Shown here in pieces: positions 29,201 to 36,609 of a stretch of 64,000 nt of DNA (its first letter is position 1; every line of letters starts with the position of its first letter). A program made the position numbers and the translations under genes. The notes under the pieces are model-generated. The model did not search any database, had not been told where the DNA came from, and saw only the letters and a list, made by a program, of their open reading frames with translations. Origin of the DNA: Lentimicrobium sp. L6 (GTDB lineage: Bacteria > Bacteroidota > Bacteroidia > Bacteroidales > UBA12170); the NCBI RefSeq assembly GCF_013166655.1, contig NZ_JABKCA010000004.1, forward strand, positions 44,563 through 108,562, written 5' to 3'.

Positions 29201-30174
29201 CAGTAGATGATGGGATTGTTTATAGGGTTCAGTTTACAGCATTAAAAGAGTTGAAAAACGAGTCTTTCTTCAATAGAGTAAGTGATATCAGTGCTGAAAA
29301 AGTAACAGGAACAGATTTTATTAGATATTTCTCAGGTAATTTCAATGAGATGGACGCAGCAATTATCAGAAGAAATGCATTACGTTCTTCAGGTTACCAA
29401 GATGCTTTTATTCGTTCTTGGAAAAATGGAGAAGCAGTAACATTATTGAGTTTACGAGAGGATGAGGGAAGTACTGATTCACCAATAAATTCTGTTGCAG
29501 CAGTAAGAAGAACCAGCGTTGGGAATATTGATTTTTCAGCTACTAACATATCGTCTCTACCAGGTGTTTATTATACTGTTCAAGTGGGAGTTTATAGTCG
29601 TCCGCGTACTAGTGCCATGATTTTTGGAATCAAACCATTATATCATAAGCGAATGCAAAATGGTTATTGGATTTATTATTCTGGTATCTTTAATAGTATT
29701 GCGGATGCCACTGTCAAAAAGGACGAAATAGTAGAGCAAGGAGTGAAAGACGCATTTGTGGTAGCATTTAGTAATGGGAATTCTGTTGGTTTAGCTGAAG
29801 CTCGTCAGCAAATCAATAGAGGAGTAGATTCTCCGAATGATGAAGATATTGTCATTCTCGAGGATGCTAGTTTGCAGATTGATAACCAGTGGGATATGAG
29901 TCAACAAGCAAGAATAATTTCTAATTCTAAACTGGAATATAAAGTTCAAGTTGGAGTTTATTCTAATCCTATTGATTTGAATTGGATTGCCTCTCAGTTA
30001 GATGGGAATTATTCTGTAGTGTCTTATCAGAATTCAAATAGGAAATATGTATATACCATTGGCGATTTCTCTAATGACAGTGATGCTAGAATTCTTCTAA
30101 AAGAAGTTCAAGAAATTGTTCCTGATGCGTTTTTAGTTGGTTTCCAGAATGGTGATAAAAAATATATCAGATAA
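23212..30174 (+). CDS. Giant exported protein: TPR, PD40, long helical region, three SPOR-like repeats
   Basis: A 2320-aa exported protein. The start at 23212 (MGISKILKYIF) gives a signal peptide ending near SFLVGFTQ. TPR-like helices span about 25-140. A PD40 beta-propeller-like part (VYYSAYSKQNKDQKDIY; MPDGKTMYFSSKG) spans about 205-350. Some 1600 residues of Gln/Glu/Lys-rich helical, coiled-coil-like sequence follow. Three SPOR-like modules close the protein (VYRVQFTA at ~2002, YYTVQVGVYS at ~2119, YKVQVGVYS at ~2241). TPR-PD40 proteins in Bacteroidota are often linked to envelope complexes, and SPOR domains bind peptidoglycan, so a cell-wall-tethering role is inferred. Residues from ~906 on are duplicated at 51190. 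Confidence 0.85.
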   Translation: MGISKILKYIFISILWLSFLVGFTQNEFDSSEEMADKAAVLFQDEQYLAAFPLYSQLLSLDRNNPELSYRFGVCLLYSDRRDTYAPITHLKKAINQISDPNLYYHLGFAYHINYNFPAAISFYEDYKSKAGRKVSPNFEVDRKIEMCRNGMHMMKSVKDLFVLEKNEVSRDEFFRSYNLHGYGGKMIRKPEDFLSKEDQRKTSNDFIFFNSKANDVYYSAYSKQNKDQKDIYKRTKLLEGGWSEPERLPDIINTPYDDDYVVMMPDGKTMYFSSKGHNTIGGFDIFKSVYNDQSKTWSVPENVNFPFNTPVDDILFVSDTSEATAWFASVRSSVDDQIMVYKVGIIKRPDGSDDLAAIYAKNKMLTEEDLRNIKNRASLDVNISEEEFDEIPVVDHIAAAQILHQQNEEKIAADIEKKKQEQVVIDSAKVVISRFEKNMDAFDSVRQYALSLASNKKLESHRLREEVKQNMKLAASSNDKEGLTKLINTSNFAIGKAEQLDYIAANLETFAKETQRKIERQVQNFATLNRQYGDAENAVINGDLDRAQATILAMKSIQLNAPKVMELEAEMPINEGENTNRQFPLEIQEAIVYQAFKLESETPQLEIVALSAEFESYIPTKEVKEDLITETTAFSNNPSKKLEEYLIVLEQQQPSILVLIGEKEGHIEEMIKSFEQLEDAEKSEALQAVNQEQEELNNYQNAKAWSDKMIAKTRSDLQNTQMSSVDPDEKFEAYQAMALELEKGYDFSKNTFNSDELNLQNNQSITTTETSSSTLKATTSIYILNSNGEIAKQIIDSDHLIPSSQLNFSAGNEDFLRAQSLQMIAAVRKQNKLNSFGQRKLQNRISTLETESQQSFTKANQLLVSTKNAPVSTQQDLLAQTNKEFNNLQNKVTEIKTLNLVDQQLESANNDAARISVKMTQQFELLETELKNKKFNNIEQIYIGIERDYNNYKVITDFSSDFNMETGALIKPVTTSSVLIPTYQITSQGDLVKSFGQASEDWNNVEEFMEDANNSEVQQNLVLSPNVDLSSSEERFTRIFSPSTQKEAENLYIIKPRFNSFVQSSTNSLIQNSLNQINSLVGETEFLLAKRNQVNQYYLKQLEEANKFEQQSITKISSANLSTPEIAEANSLSLESKKGFYKASVAASFIKQYDQQIVQQSLLLDEAAETVQTMQSDLDNNLPDEALLKNVQLQRKMAALNKTEIDDSAYNFFVNELFVPIPEIFSESENQEFLITNGQVQRNDQVILNQFFYQNTPQVGVDILELPSLSIGKPDIIEEETKHTTEVLATYSSNNPTTTHPSLNIPNTTNSKSNGNETSSVNGSGSVSTGLVISNPVENTSEGIVKDINLKAINAKEFKTDDDIRDALGSLNLYAQAHMTEVDLMQKRLAISAENKLNTSNKYSLQLETLNDPISRRPVNDSAKSYLYQALALKAVSDEYQTYLDGERNIQDQITQYSFDIEKDLEKNNLNAATVKFEKMQTEISSFGEEPEIKLLDIQLQLIGQINSSKIKMDSAFALSMDLANQSVKLLSEASEERQEAEGKRNAFKRREALKAAESKEIEATKIQNESEKALAFGNSMHEEHQIFLSLASIEAEVNALSKAPVQQSQMVVNQELVFEGIDNRKSEVLGRPMNTAISQVTEPNTNKNPLGTNDDLHVYERENFKAEMLTEELELIKREIALLVQSQNTNLTPKEAYLVEKKVDILRQKADSLEYEANRVFDLADRILETLSEEEQKEAKKSNRDFNSYLSDLKDKIEVLLSEASSLKQRAQRSNNIQTREDLFQQAKDKEEVAMYLILEEFEVIAQKNKTRYRKNQLLLEQLMMDLASTKERELMRNIFAQIDDYFAQAQLKRAKANQPGISFSLKKVLLQDAYSLEMKALDLQQQTKTMLEKHDMKSMMAYQVVTEEEQELAKNNLVVNPLRNEGEAAISKNNIVPSDIPPSQITIKSQGTNLIKEDAEESIANNSGVNSQVQKPPINSQESISAGQEVEYISSVDDGIVYRVQFTALKELKNESFFNRVSDISAEKVTGTDFIRYFSGNFNEMDAAIIRRNALRSSGYQDAFIRSWKNGEAVTLLSLREDEGSTDSPINSVAAVRRTSVGNIDFSATNISSLPGVYYTVQVGVYSRPRTSAMIFGIKPLYHKRMQNGYWIYYSGIFNSIADATVKKDEIVEQGVKDAFVVAFSNGNSVGLAEARQQINRGVDSPNDEDIVILEDASLQIDNQWDMSQQARIISNSKLEYKVQVGVYSNPIDLNWIASQLDGNYSVVSYQNSNRKYVYTIGDFSNDSDARILLKEVQEIVPDAFLVGFQNGDKKYIR
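25927..30174 (+). repeat. Segment duplicated at 51163-55449
   Basis: From GAATCAGCAAAT at 25927 to the stop codon, the protein aligns collinearly with the gene ending at 55449. Similarity is very high in the final ~320 residues and lower in the Ser/Thr-rich linkers. Confidence 0.85.
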
Positions 30175-30176
30175 TA

Positions 30177-31313
30177 TTAATATCTAACTTTATCGAAATA
30201 ATACAAGTTTTCTGGTTCATTACTGTGAAATATTTTTATCAGATCTTCTAAAACTATATCAGGTCTAAAACTTGCTGTTTCCCAATAATCATTTGCTCCA
30301 TTTTCGTTCATTCTGTTATGGTAGGAATAAACTTTATGCTTTTTTACGGCATTAAGTGATTGATATTTTGGTTTGGCAAATAACCCAAGTCTATCTTCAC
30401 TAGAAGCACCAGTATACATCCAAATATCTGCTTTAGATGCTTGGTGCATTAATACCTCAAAATCCAGCATCAAACTTCCAGATGTGGAATCATCGCGCAT
30501 TAAATATTGCCCTGAGGCATCGTCAATAAGTTGGGCCATATAGCTTTTCCCACCAGCTGAATACCAGATGCCTTGGTATTCTGAACCATTAAATACAATA
30601 GGTTGTTTATCGAAAGTCATAAACTCCTTTTGTTTTATATAATTGCTCTTAACCTCTTGGAATAATGCTGTTGCTTTTTCTTCCTCATTAAAGAATGAGG
30701 CCAATAATATCATCCATTCTGCTTTTCCAAGAGGATGGTTTTCTTGCCAATCATACATCAAGACAGGAGTCATTTTCATTTGAATCATTTTCTCATAATC
30801 TGGACTTAATTTATCCCAACCACTACCTATAACCAAATCAGGTTGCAGCATTATCATTTTTTCCATATTGATTTGTATGCTTTTACCAATATCTTCAATT
30901 TCGCCTGATTTCACACGATTTAAAATGTCTTCATTATAGATAAGAAATGGGTCGCTAACCCCTTTAATATTTGCCGATAGATCCAGTAAATTCATCAGGC
31001 CAACCATTGGAGATGAAAGAGCGACTACTTTTTTAGGAATATCTTTGATAATAAAAGAGTATTCTGGATTCTTTACACTTTTATGATGCCCCGCATGTGG
31101 AATATAATATTCCATGTTTAAATTTTCATTACTCCACGGATTTAGAATCAGTATCTTTTTATAAGATTTATAATATTCTATTTGAAAATATTCTGCATAT
31201 TCTGGAGTGAAAATAGACTCTGGTTTTTCGTTTTTTTGTTCTTTATCAGTTTGACAAGAACTGGCTAGTAGTAATAGAATACTGAAAAGAAAATATATTA
31301 TGTTTTTCATCAT
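30177..31313 (-). CDS. Cobalamin/iron-siderophore-type substrate-binding lipoprotein (BtuF-like)
   Basis: A periplasmic binding protein of an ABC importer, 378 aa. The start at 31313 overlaps the upstream gene by four bases (ATGA). The lipoprotein signal peptide ends in LLLASSC, giving an N-terminal lipid-modified Cys. The two-lobed BtuF/FhuD fold is indicated by VVALSSPMVGLMNLLDLSANIKGV near 105-128 and IMLQPDLVIGSGWDKL near 160. The cobalamin riboswitch upstream of the operon makes a corrinoid the likeliest ligand. No permease or ATPase genes are adjacent, so the transporter partners are encoded elsewhere. Confidence 0.85.
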   Translation of the reverse strand: MMKNIIYFLFSILLLLASSCQTDKEQKNEKPESIFTPEYAEYFQIEYYKSYKKILILNPWSNENLNMEYYIPHAGHHKSVKNPEYSFIIKDIPKKVVALSSPMVGLMNLLDLSANIKGVSDPFLIYNEDILNRVKSGEIEDIGKSIQINMEKMIMLQPDLVIGSGWDKLSPDYEKMIQMKMTPVLMYDWQENHPLGKAEWMILLASFFNEEEKATALFQEVKSNYIKQKEFMTFDKQPIVFNGSEYQGIWYSAGGKSYMAQLIDDASGQYLMRDDSTSGSLMLDFEVLMHQASKADIWMYTGASSEDRLGLFAKPKYQSLNAVKKHKVYSYHNRMNENGANDYWETASFRPDIVLEDLIKIFHSNEPENLYYFDKVRY

Positions 31314-32008
31314 GAGTTTTTTAGTGATATGGGACAAAACCAAAATTCGGAGCTGATTTCTGGATTATCATTAGGGTATTTTTTCAAGATAGATTCTTCT
31401 GATTTGACTTCTAAAGGAAATTTAAAATAGGGTGTATCAATTACGAAAGTATGAAATTCTCCATTTTCCCCACATGGATCTACATCTACTGGAAGTTCTT
31501 TTATTAATTCTTTGGTAATGATTTCTCCTACAAAATACTTGGATAATTTAGAGGCATCCACAGCGGAAATCATGGTTTTATATCCTTGATCAATAAAATC
31601 TAATATCAAAGTTTTAGTATCTCTTTTCCATAAAGGAAAAACCGCATTAAATCCTATTTTCTGGAGTTGGTTTTCTCTATATTGTCTTAAGTCCTCTAAG
31701 AAAATATCACCGAAAATAGAATCCTCAATTCCTTTTAATTTTGCTTCTCGCATCAGGGATGTCAAGTGCTTTTCATAGGTTCCCATATCAGGGAGCTCTG
31801 GAAGTTCTAAAAATGTGATAGGTAACCCTACGGATTTTGCCTGTTCCAACATAAGACTTTCGTGAATTCCATGCATACTCACACGACGGTTTTCTTTGGC
31901 TATAGAAGTCATTAAAAAAGAAATATCATATTCCTTTTTCATTAAAACTTCTCCCAATGCAAAAGCAGAATCTTTTCCTCCGCTCCAATTAAAAATGGCT
32001 TTTTTCAT
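31310..32008 (-). CDS. PP-loop ATPase, Dph6/MJ0570-like (ATP-dependent ammonia ligase fold)
   Basis: A 232-aa cytoplasmic protein of the adenine nucleotide alpha-hydrolase superfamily. The pyrophosphatase loop is FNWSGGKDSAFAL (about 6-18). SMHGIHESLMLEQAKSVGLP, EDSIFGDIFLEDLRQYRE and the C-terminal DVDPCGENGEFHTFV match Dph6-like proteins. Dph6 amidates diphthine on eukaryotic and archaeal EF2, which bacteria lack, so the substrate here is different. Sitting first behind a cobalamin riboswitch and overlapping a BtuF-like gene suggests a role in corrinoid handling, possibly amidation of a corrinoid side chain. That is inference only. Confidence 0.85.
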   Translation of the reverse strand: MKKAIFNWSGGKDSAFALGEVLMKKEYDISFLMTSIAKENRRVSMHGIHESLMLEQAKSVGLPITFLELPELPDMGTYEKHLTSLMREAKLKGIEDSIFGDIFLEDLRQYRENQLQKIGFNAVFPLWKRDTKTLILDFIDQGYKTMISAVDASKLSKYFVGEIITKELIKELPVDVDPCGENGEFHTFVIDTPYFKFPLEVKSEESILKKYPNDNPEISSEFWFCPISLKNS

Positions 32009-32072
32009 TTATAGTTTTAACCTCTTTTTAAATCAAACAGTCTTTTTTCTATCTATTTATGATTTTTTTCCT

Positions 32073-32130
32073 TTGCCCCAGCCCTAAAGGGCGGTCAAAA
32101 AATCAGACTCCCTTTAGGGTAAGGGCAAAA
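32073..32130. repeat. Inverted repeat, CCCTAAAGGG type
   Basis: Arms TTTGCCC..CCCTAAAGGG and CCCTTTAGGG..GGGCAAA face each other with about 18 bases between. It lies in the leader between the cobalamin riboswitch and the PP-loop gene. No T-run follows in the transcribed direction, so it is not a standard terminator. Similar palindromes are common intergenic elements in Bacteroidota. Confidence 0.65.
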
Positions 32131-32237
32131 CTGATTTTGCTTCAAATCATATCAATACTGTTTGTATTAATCAACAATTGTATTCTTTTAACTATGGTAT
32201 AAAAAATGAAAAATAAATCAGAAATTATCGTCTTTAT

Positions 32238-32423
32238 TCGTCGCCTTTTCACCGAAAGCTGAACATGTAAACTATCATTTCAGGTATTCTGACTCGTCCA
32301 ACTTCATTTCCTTCCCATTCAAAAGCGAATAGTGGATGTGGGTGAATCAAGCGCAATAGCACTTGGGACTTACAGCAGCGGGAACTGTTCCTGATTTCCA
32401 CAGGATTCCCTGAAACTTGAGGC
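32238..32423 (-). ncRNA. Cobalamin (AdoCbl-type) riboswitch
   Basis: Read on the minus strand, this ~186-base stretch contains the conserved cobalamin-riboswitch blocks in order: CAGGGAATCC, GTGGAAATCAGGAACAG, TTCCCGCTGCTGTAA, GGGAAGG and GTCAGAATACCTG. The spacing fits the family. It precedes the PP-loop ATPase and BtuF-like genes by about 230 bases, so it should repress them when cobalamin is plentiful. I could not identify the expression platform with certainty. Confidence 0.92.
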
Positions 32424-32521
32424 AAAAGTACATAAAATATGTATTTAAGATGAATAAATTAAGACCCAATGAGTATTGCCGAAATGCTTTTTATATAATA
32501 TTTGCTGTCGTTCAGCTAAAA

Positions 32522-32556
32522 TTTGTACTGCACTGATGTCATATCATCTTCTTTTG
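32522..32556 (+). promoter_or_regulatory. Candidate promoter of the beta-barrel receptor operon
   Basis: TTTG at 32522-32525 and TTCTTTTG at 32549-32556 (one mismatch to TAnnTTTG) are separated by 23 bases. They lie 17 bases before the receptor ATG and point away from the riboswitch operon. Confidence 0.4.
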
Positions 32557-32572
32557 CAATAAAAGAAAATAG

Positions 32573-34876
32573 ATGAAAAATACCATCCTCATCATAAGCT
32601 GTCTCATCATATCAATAGTCGGTTTTGCACAAAAAAATATTTCTGGAAAAATAGTTGGAAAGGAAACCAAAACGGAGCTCCCTTTTGCTAATTTACTATT
32701 AAGCCAAAACGATACCAGCAAGGTATATGGTATCATTTCAGAATTGGATGGAAGTTTTAAATTCCAAAAAATTCCTAGAGGAGTCTATCAACTCAAAATA
32801 TCTGTTATTGGTTACGAAACTCTTGTTGTGGATGCTATTTCAGTTGCAGATAAAAATGTAAAAATGGGATCTATCAAGTTGGCCAGTTCGTCTTATGAGT
32901 TGCAAGAATTTAATGTGGTTGCTGAGCAAAGCCATATCGAGACCAAAGCAGGTAAAAAGGTCATTAATGTGGGAGAGGATATTGTTAACTCCGGAGGTTC
33001 AGCTGTTGAGGTGTTGAGTATGGCGCCATCAGTAGAAGTTGGAGTGGGAGGAGCCATCAGCATTAGAGGCGACAGTGATGTTATGGTTTTAATTAATGGA
33101 AGAATAACAGCATTATCGTTTATTGGTGCTGGGAATGCCTTAAAGCAAATTCCAGCTTCTAGCATTGAGAAAATAGAAATTATCACAAATGCTGGAGCAG
33201 AGCATGGCCCCGATGGTATGGGAGGTATGATAAATGTGATTCTTAAAAAAGAAAAGAGCAATGGTTGGGAATTCACCTCAGGAGGAAACTTAAGATATGC
33301 CCCGTTTTCAGGTTCTGTAAATGCAGGATTGGCCTATAAAAAAGATAAATTGGGATTCAATTTTAATTATAGTCTAGAAACAGAAAACGATATAGTTGAA
33401 AACACTGAAAAAAGAGATTACCTCACATTTGTAGACCAAAACAAAAGCATACTGAGCAAGTCAGAGGATAAGATAAAGGGCATTACTAATTTTTTAATTG
33501 GCGGGGCTTCCTATGCTTTTAATGATTCCACCTCACTCGAATTGAATTTATTCTATGAAAATGGGAATCATTCTGGAAATACAGAAAGCTCCTACGACAT
33601 TGAGAAAACTGATGGTAGTTTATCTCATTCAAAAGTAAGTAGCAAACATGATGGAGGAGAGTCGTTTAGTGGTTTTGAAGCCAGTTTTATGAAACATTTT
33701 AAAAACGACTCAGAACTCTCCATCTTCGGAACTTTAGGTACAGGGAACTTCTATAATAATATAGAAAACAATAATTTACAAGCAGATATTCCGGTGATAA
33801 GCTCCTCAAAAAGTGACAGTAGGTTTTTTGAAAGTGAGATGGGTGTAGAATATCAATGGCCAGTATTCGATTTTCTAAGTTTTCATATGGGTGGTGAGGC
33901 CAGTTTAATGAAGTTTAATGTGGACCAAAAAACAATTCTTGAAGAAGAAATAAAACTTAAAGATTATCAATTTAATCAAGATAAATACGCTGTATATGCC
34001 ATAAGTAACTGGAACCTTGCTTTTTTTGAACTAGGTTTAGGAGCACGATTAGAATCCTATAAAAGCCTTGGCGAGCAAAAAGATGGAACTTCATTTACTC
34101 AAAATTATCAAAATATTTACCCTAATATTCAATTGGCCACTGGATTTGGTGGAGCTAAAGTAGAACAAGGCATTATGTTTTCATATTCAAAAAGAATCAA
34201 TAGGCCAGAATATGAGCAATTAAACCCTACTATCGATTATAGTGACCCATTAAACCTGGTAAAAGGAAATCCAGATTTGGAACCTGAGTTTGCCCATGTT
34301 TTAGAACTTTCCCATGAGTTGAGTGTCAGTGACATTACTTTATTCACCACACTATTTCATAGGGTAACGACGAATGTCATTCAGGAAAAGAAAGAAATAT
34401 TAGAGGATAACGTAATATTAACAAGCTATGTGAACGAGTCCAATAGAACCAATTCTGGAGTAGAGCTGTATTTAAAATACGATGTGTTTGGCTGGCTCGA
34501 TTTAACCAATGATTTTTCTATTTACAAAAAGTCATTTCTAATAAAAGAAGGAGAGATTGGAAATAAAGATGGAGTCAATTGGCATAATAAAACCATATGT
34601 AATATCAAACCTGGAGGAGGCTGGAAAATGCAATTACAAGGGAAATATATTGGAAAATCTAATAGTCTTTATTATACCTATGACCCTTACTATACCTTAA
34701 ATATTGGTGTTAATAAAGATGTTTTAAAAGGAAAAGCCAAGCTTAGTTTAAGTGTGAAAGATGTTTTCAATAGCACCAAACTTGTATCTAAAGGTCAACA
34801 AGAAGATTTTATTATTTACAATACAACCAAGTATAATACGAGAATGATTATCTTGGGTTTTTTTATTAATATTTAG
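32573..34876 (+). CDS. TonB-dependent-receptor-like outer-membrane beta-barrel protein
   Basis: A 767-aa outer-membrane protein with a signal peptide (MKNTILIISCLIISIVGFAQ). A carboxypeptidase-D-like regulatory domain follows (KNISGKIVGKETKTELPFAN, about residues 21-105). A plug-like region (SVEVGVGGAISIRGDSDVMVLINGR and PASSIEKIEIITNAGAEHGPDGMGGMINV, about 150-225) precedes a ~530-residue beta-barrel ending in a hydrophobic strand with terminal Ile (MIILGFFINI). It belongs to the outer-membrane beta-barrel family related to SusC. The ligand is unknown. Two bases downstream begins a LytS/LytTR two-component pair. It is divergent from the cobalamin operon and not under that riboswitch. Confidence 0.85.
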   Translation: MKNTILIISCLIISIVGFAQKNISGKIVGKETKTELPFANLLLSQNDTSKVYGIISELDGSFKFQKIPRGVYQLKISVIGYETLVVDAISVADKNVKMGSIKLASSSYELQEFNVVAEQSHIETKAGKKVINVGEDIVNSGGSAVEVLSMAPSVEVGVGGAISIRGDSDVMVLINGRITALSFIGAGNALKQIPASSIEKIEIITNAGAEHGPDGMGGMINVILKKEKSNGWEFTSGGNLRYAPFSGSVNAGLAYKKDKLGFNFNYSLETENDIVENTEKRDYLTFVDQNKSILSKSEDKIKGITNFLIGGASYAFNDSTSLELNLFYENGNHSGNTESSYDIEKTDGSLSHSKVSSKHDGGESFSGFEASFMKHFKNDSELSIFGTLGTGNFYNNIENNNLQADIPVISSSKSDSRFFESEMGVEYQWPVFDFLSFHMGGEASLMKFNVDQKTILEEEIKLKDYQFNQDKYAVYAISNWNLAFFELGLGARLESYKSLGEQKDGTSFTQNYQNIYPNIQLATGFGGAKVEQGIMFSYSKRINRPEYEQLNPTIDYSDPLNLVKGNPDLEPEFAHVLELSHELSVSDITLFTTLFHRVTTNVIQEKKEILEDNVILTSYVNESNRTNSGVELYLKYDVFGWLDLTNDFSIYKKSFLIKEGEIGNKDGVNWHNKTICNIKPGGGWKMQLQGKYIGKSNSLYYTYDPYYTLNIGVNKDVLKGKAKLSLSVKDVFNSTKLVSKGQQEDFIIYNTTKYNTRMIILGFFINI

Positions 34877-34878
34877 TA

Positions 34879-35853
34879 ATGGAGAAAATAGATTTTAAAA
34901 ATAAGGCCTTTTTGTTTCATGTCATTTTTTGGCTTGGATTCTGGTTAATTGAAGTGGTTAGGGGAGAAGAGGATGAGACTCTATTCGAAATAATGATGTA
35001 TAGTGCTGTTTCTGTGTTAACTATTGCAACTGTAGTAACCTTAAATACAAAAGTTTTAATACCGAGGTTTTTATATAAAGGACAATATGTTATTTATTTT
35101 GCATTACTCCTTTTAGTGGTGAGTCCTATTTTTTCAATACTTTACTATTTCGATGAAATTCCTTTAAATCATATTCTTCCAGAGGTAATTGAGAACTTGG
35201 TTTATATTGCTGGACTTTCTTCTGTATGGCTTATCCTAGACCAATTAAGGTTAAGGGAAGAGTTAGCTGTTAAAGAAAAGGAGAATATTGCAGCCAATTT
35301 AAAATTTTTGAAAGCACAAACTAATCCCCACTTTCTATTCAATGTACTCAATAATATCAACTTTTTGATTGAAAAAGATGGTGAAAAAGCACAAGAGGTT
35401 CTGCAGTTATTGTCAGATTTACTGCGCTATCAATTATATGAAACCAATACTGAAATGATTGCTTTGGAGAAAGAAATAAATCATTTACAAAATTATTTGG
35501 AATTGGAGAAGCTAAGGATGGGAGACCGATTGCAGTTAAATAGTGAATTTCCTCAATTGATGAATTCCTATAATATCGCACCATTTCTATTATTACCTAT
35601 TATTGAAAACTCTTTTAAACATGGTGCTTCAGCAGATAAGTGTATCATAAATATTAGCTGCACTTTAAACAATAATCGATTAAACCTGAAAGTTAGTAAT
35701 CCTATGAGTACCATCGAATCTGCCAAGAATAATGGTGGAATTGGCATTCAAAACTTAAAACAGAGATTGGAATTAATCTATCCAAATCAATATGTATATG
35801 AATATAAAGAGGAGGATGGTTTGTTTAATGTTCACTTAATTCTTGACTTATGA
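34879..35853 (+). CDS. LytS/YehU-type sensor histidine kinase
   Basis: A membrane sensor kinase of 324 aa. Four hydrophobic segments lie in about the first 120 residues, followed by a short coiled coil (LRLREELAVKEKENIAANLKF). The His-kinase domain has its phosphoacceptor at His151 in NPHFLFNVLNNINF. The HATPase part shows LLLPIIENSFKHGA and GGIGIQNLKQRL. It lacks an extracytoplasmic sensor domain of any size. It starts two bases after the receptor gene and overlaps the regulator gene by four bases, so all three are one operon. Confidence 0.9.
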   Translation: MEKIDFKNKAFLFHVIFWLGFWLIEVVRGEEDETLFEIMMYSAVSVLTIATVVTLNTKVLIPRFLYKGQYVIYFALLLLVVSPIFSILYYFDEIPLNHILPEVIENLVYIAGLSSVWLILDQLRLREELAVKEKENIAANLKFLKAQTNPHFLFNVLNNINFLIEKDGEKAQEVLQLLSDLLRYQLYETNTEMIALEKEINHLQNYLELEKLRMGDRLQLNSEFPQLMNSYNIAPFLLLPIIENSFKHGASADKCIINISCTLNNNRLNLKVSNPMSTIESAKNNGGIGIQNLKQRLELIYPNQYVYEYKEEDGLFNVHLILDL

Positions 35854-36557
35854 AATGTATTGTAGTTGACGACGAGCCTATTGCTTTAGCTGGGATGGCA
35901 GACTTTGTGGAAAGAACACCATTTTTATCATTGGTTTCTGCATGTAAAAATGCAATGGAAGCTTTACAAGTCATATCAGAAGGACAAGTGGAATTAGTTT
36001 TTCTAGATATCAATATGCCTCAATTAACTGGAGTTGACATGTTGGAATCTATTGAAAATCCTCCTATGATAATTTTCACCACAGCTTATCCTGATTATGC
36101 ACTAAAAGGCTTTGAACTTAATGCGATAGACTATATTTTAAAACCCATTTCCTATGCTAAGTTTTTAAAAGCAAGCCAGAAAGCCTATAAAGCCTTTTGC
36201 CTGTCGCAGAAATCTGAAGAATTAAATGAGGATGATTTTATCTATATAAAAGTAGACAAGCGTTTGTTGAAAGTGAAAATAGCTGAAATTCTATATATCG
36301 AATCTCTCAAAGATTATATCAGCATACATACCGCTAAACAAAACTATATTACCTACTTAAGTCTTAACAAAATGGTAGAGACCTTACCGAGTAAAAGCTT
36401 TGCTCAAGTCCACAAATCCTATATCATCAATATTCACGCTGTTGATGCCATTGATGGAAATGTTTTAGAAGTCAATAAAAAAGCCATTCCGCTGGGGAGG
36501 GCTTATAAAGAAAATGTTCTGGTTAAGATTCTAAATAATCGTCTGCTAAAAAAATAA
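35850..36557 (+). CDS. LytTR-family response regulator
   Basis: A DNA-binding response regulator of 235 aa. The receiver domain starts KCIVVDDEPIALAGM and is phosphorylated at Asp53 (LVFLDINMPQLTG), with the conserved Thr and Lys in IIFTTAYPDYALKGF and DYILKPISYAKF. The LytTR DNA-binding domain occupies about residues 130-232 (FIYIKVDKRLLKVKIAEILYIES on the trace, SFAQVHKSYIINI and IPLGRAYKENV). It overlaps the kinase gene by four bases. A terminator follows. Its targets probably include the receptor in the same operon. Confidence 0.92.
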   Translation: MKCIVVDDEPIALAGMADFVERTPFLSLVSACKNAMEALQVISEGQVELVFLDINMPQLTGVDMLESIENPPMIIFTTAYPDYALKGFELNAIDYILKPISYAKFLKASQKAYKAFCLSQKSEELNEDDFIYIKVDKRLLKVKIAEILYIESLKDYISIHTAKQNYITYLSLNKMVETLPSKSFAQVHKSYIINIHAVDAIDGNVLEVNKKAIPLGRAYKENVLVKILNNRLLKK

Positions 36558-36580
36558 TCAATAAGGAGAAGTATGAGTTG

Positions 36581-36608
36581 AGCCATGTGTAAAGCATATG
36601 GCTTTTTT
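36581..36608 (+). terminator. Rho-independent terminator of the receptor-kinase-regulator operon
   Basis: AGCCATGTG (36581-36589) pairs with CATATGGCT (36595-36603 approx.) with one G-U, around a five-base loop. A T-run follows. Confidence 0.78.
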
Positions 36609-36609
36609 A

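Noticed and set aside
32073..32130. Rho-independent terminator of the cobalamin riboswitch
   Set aside because: In the transcribed direction the hairpin is not followed by a U-run.
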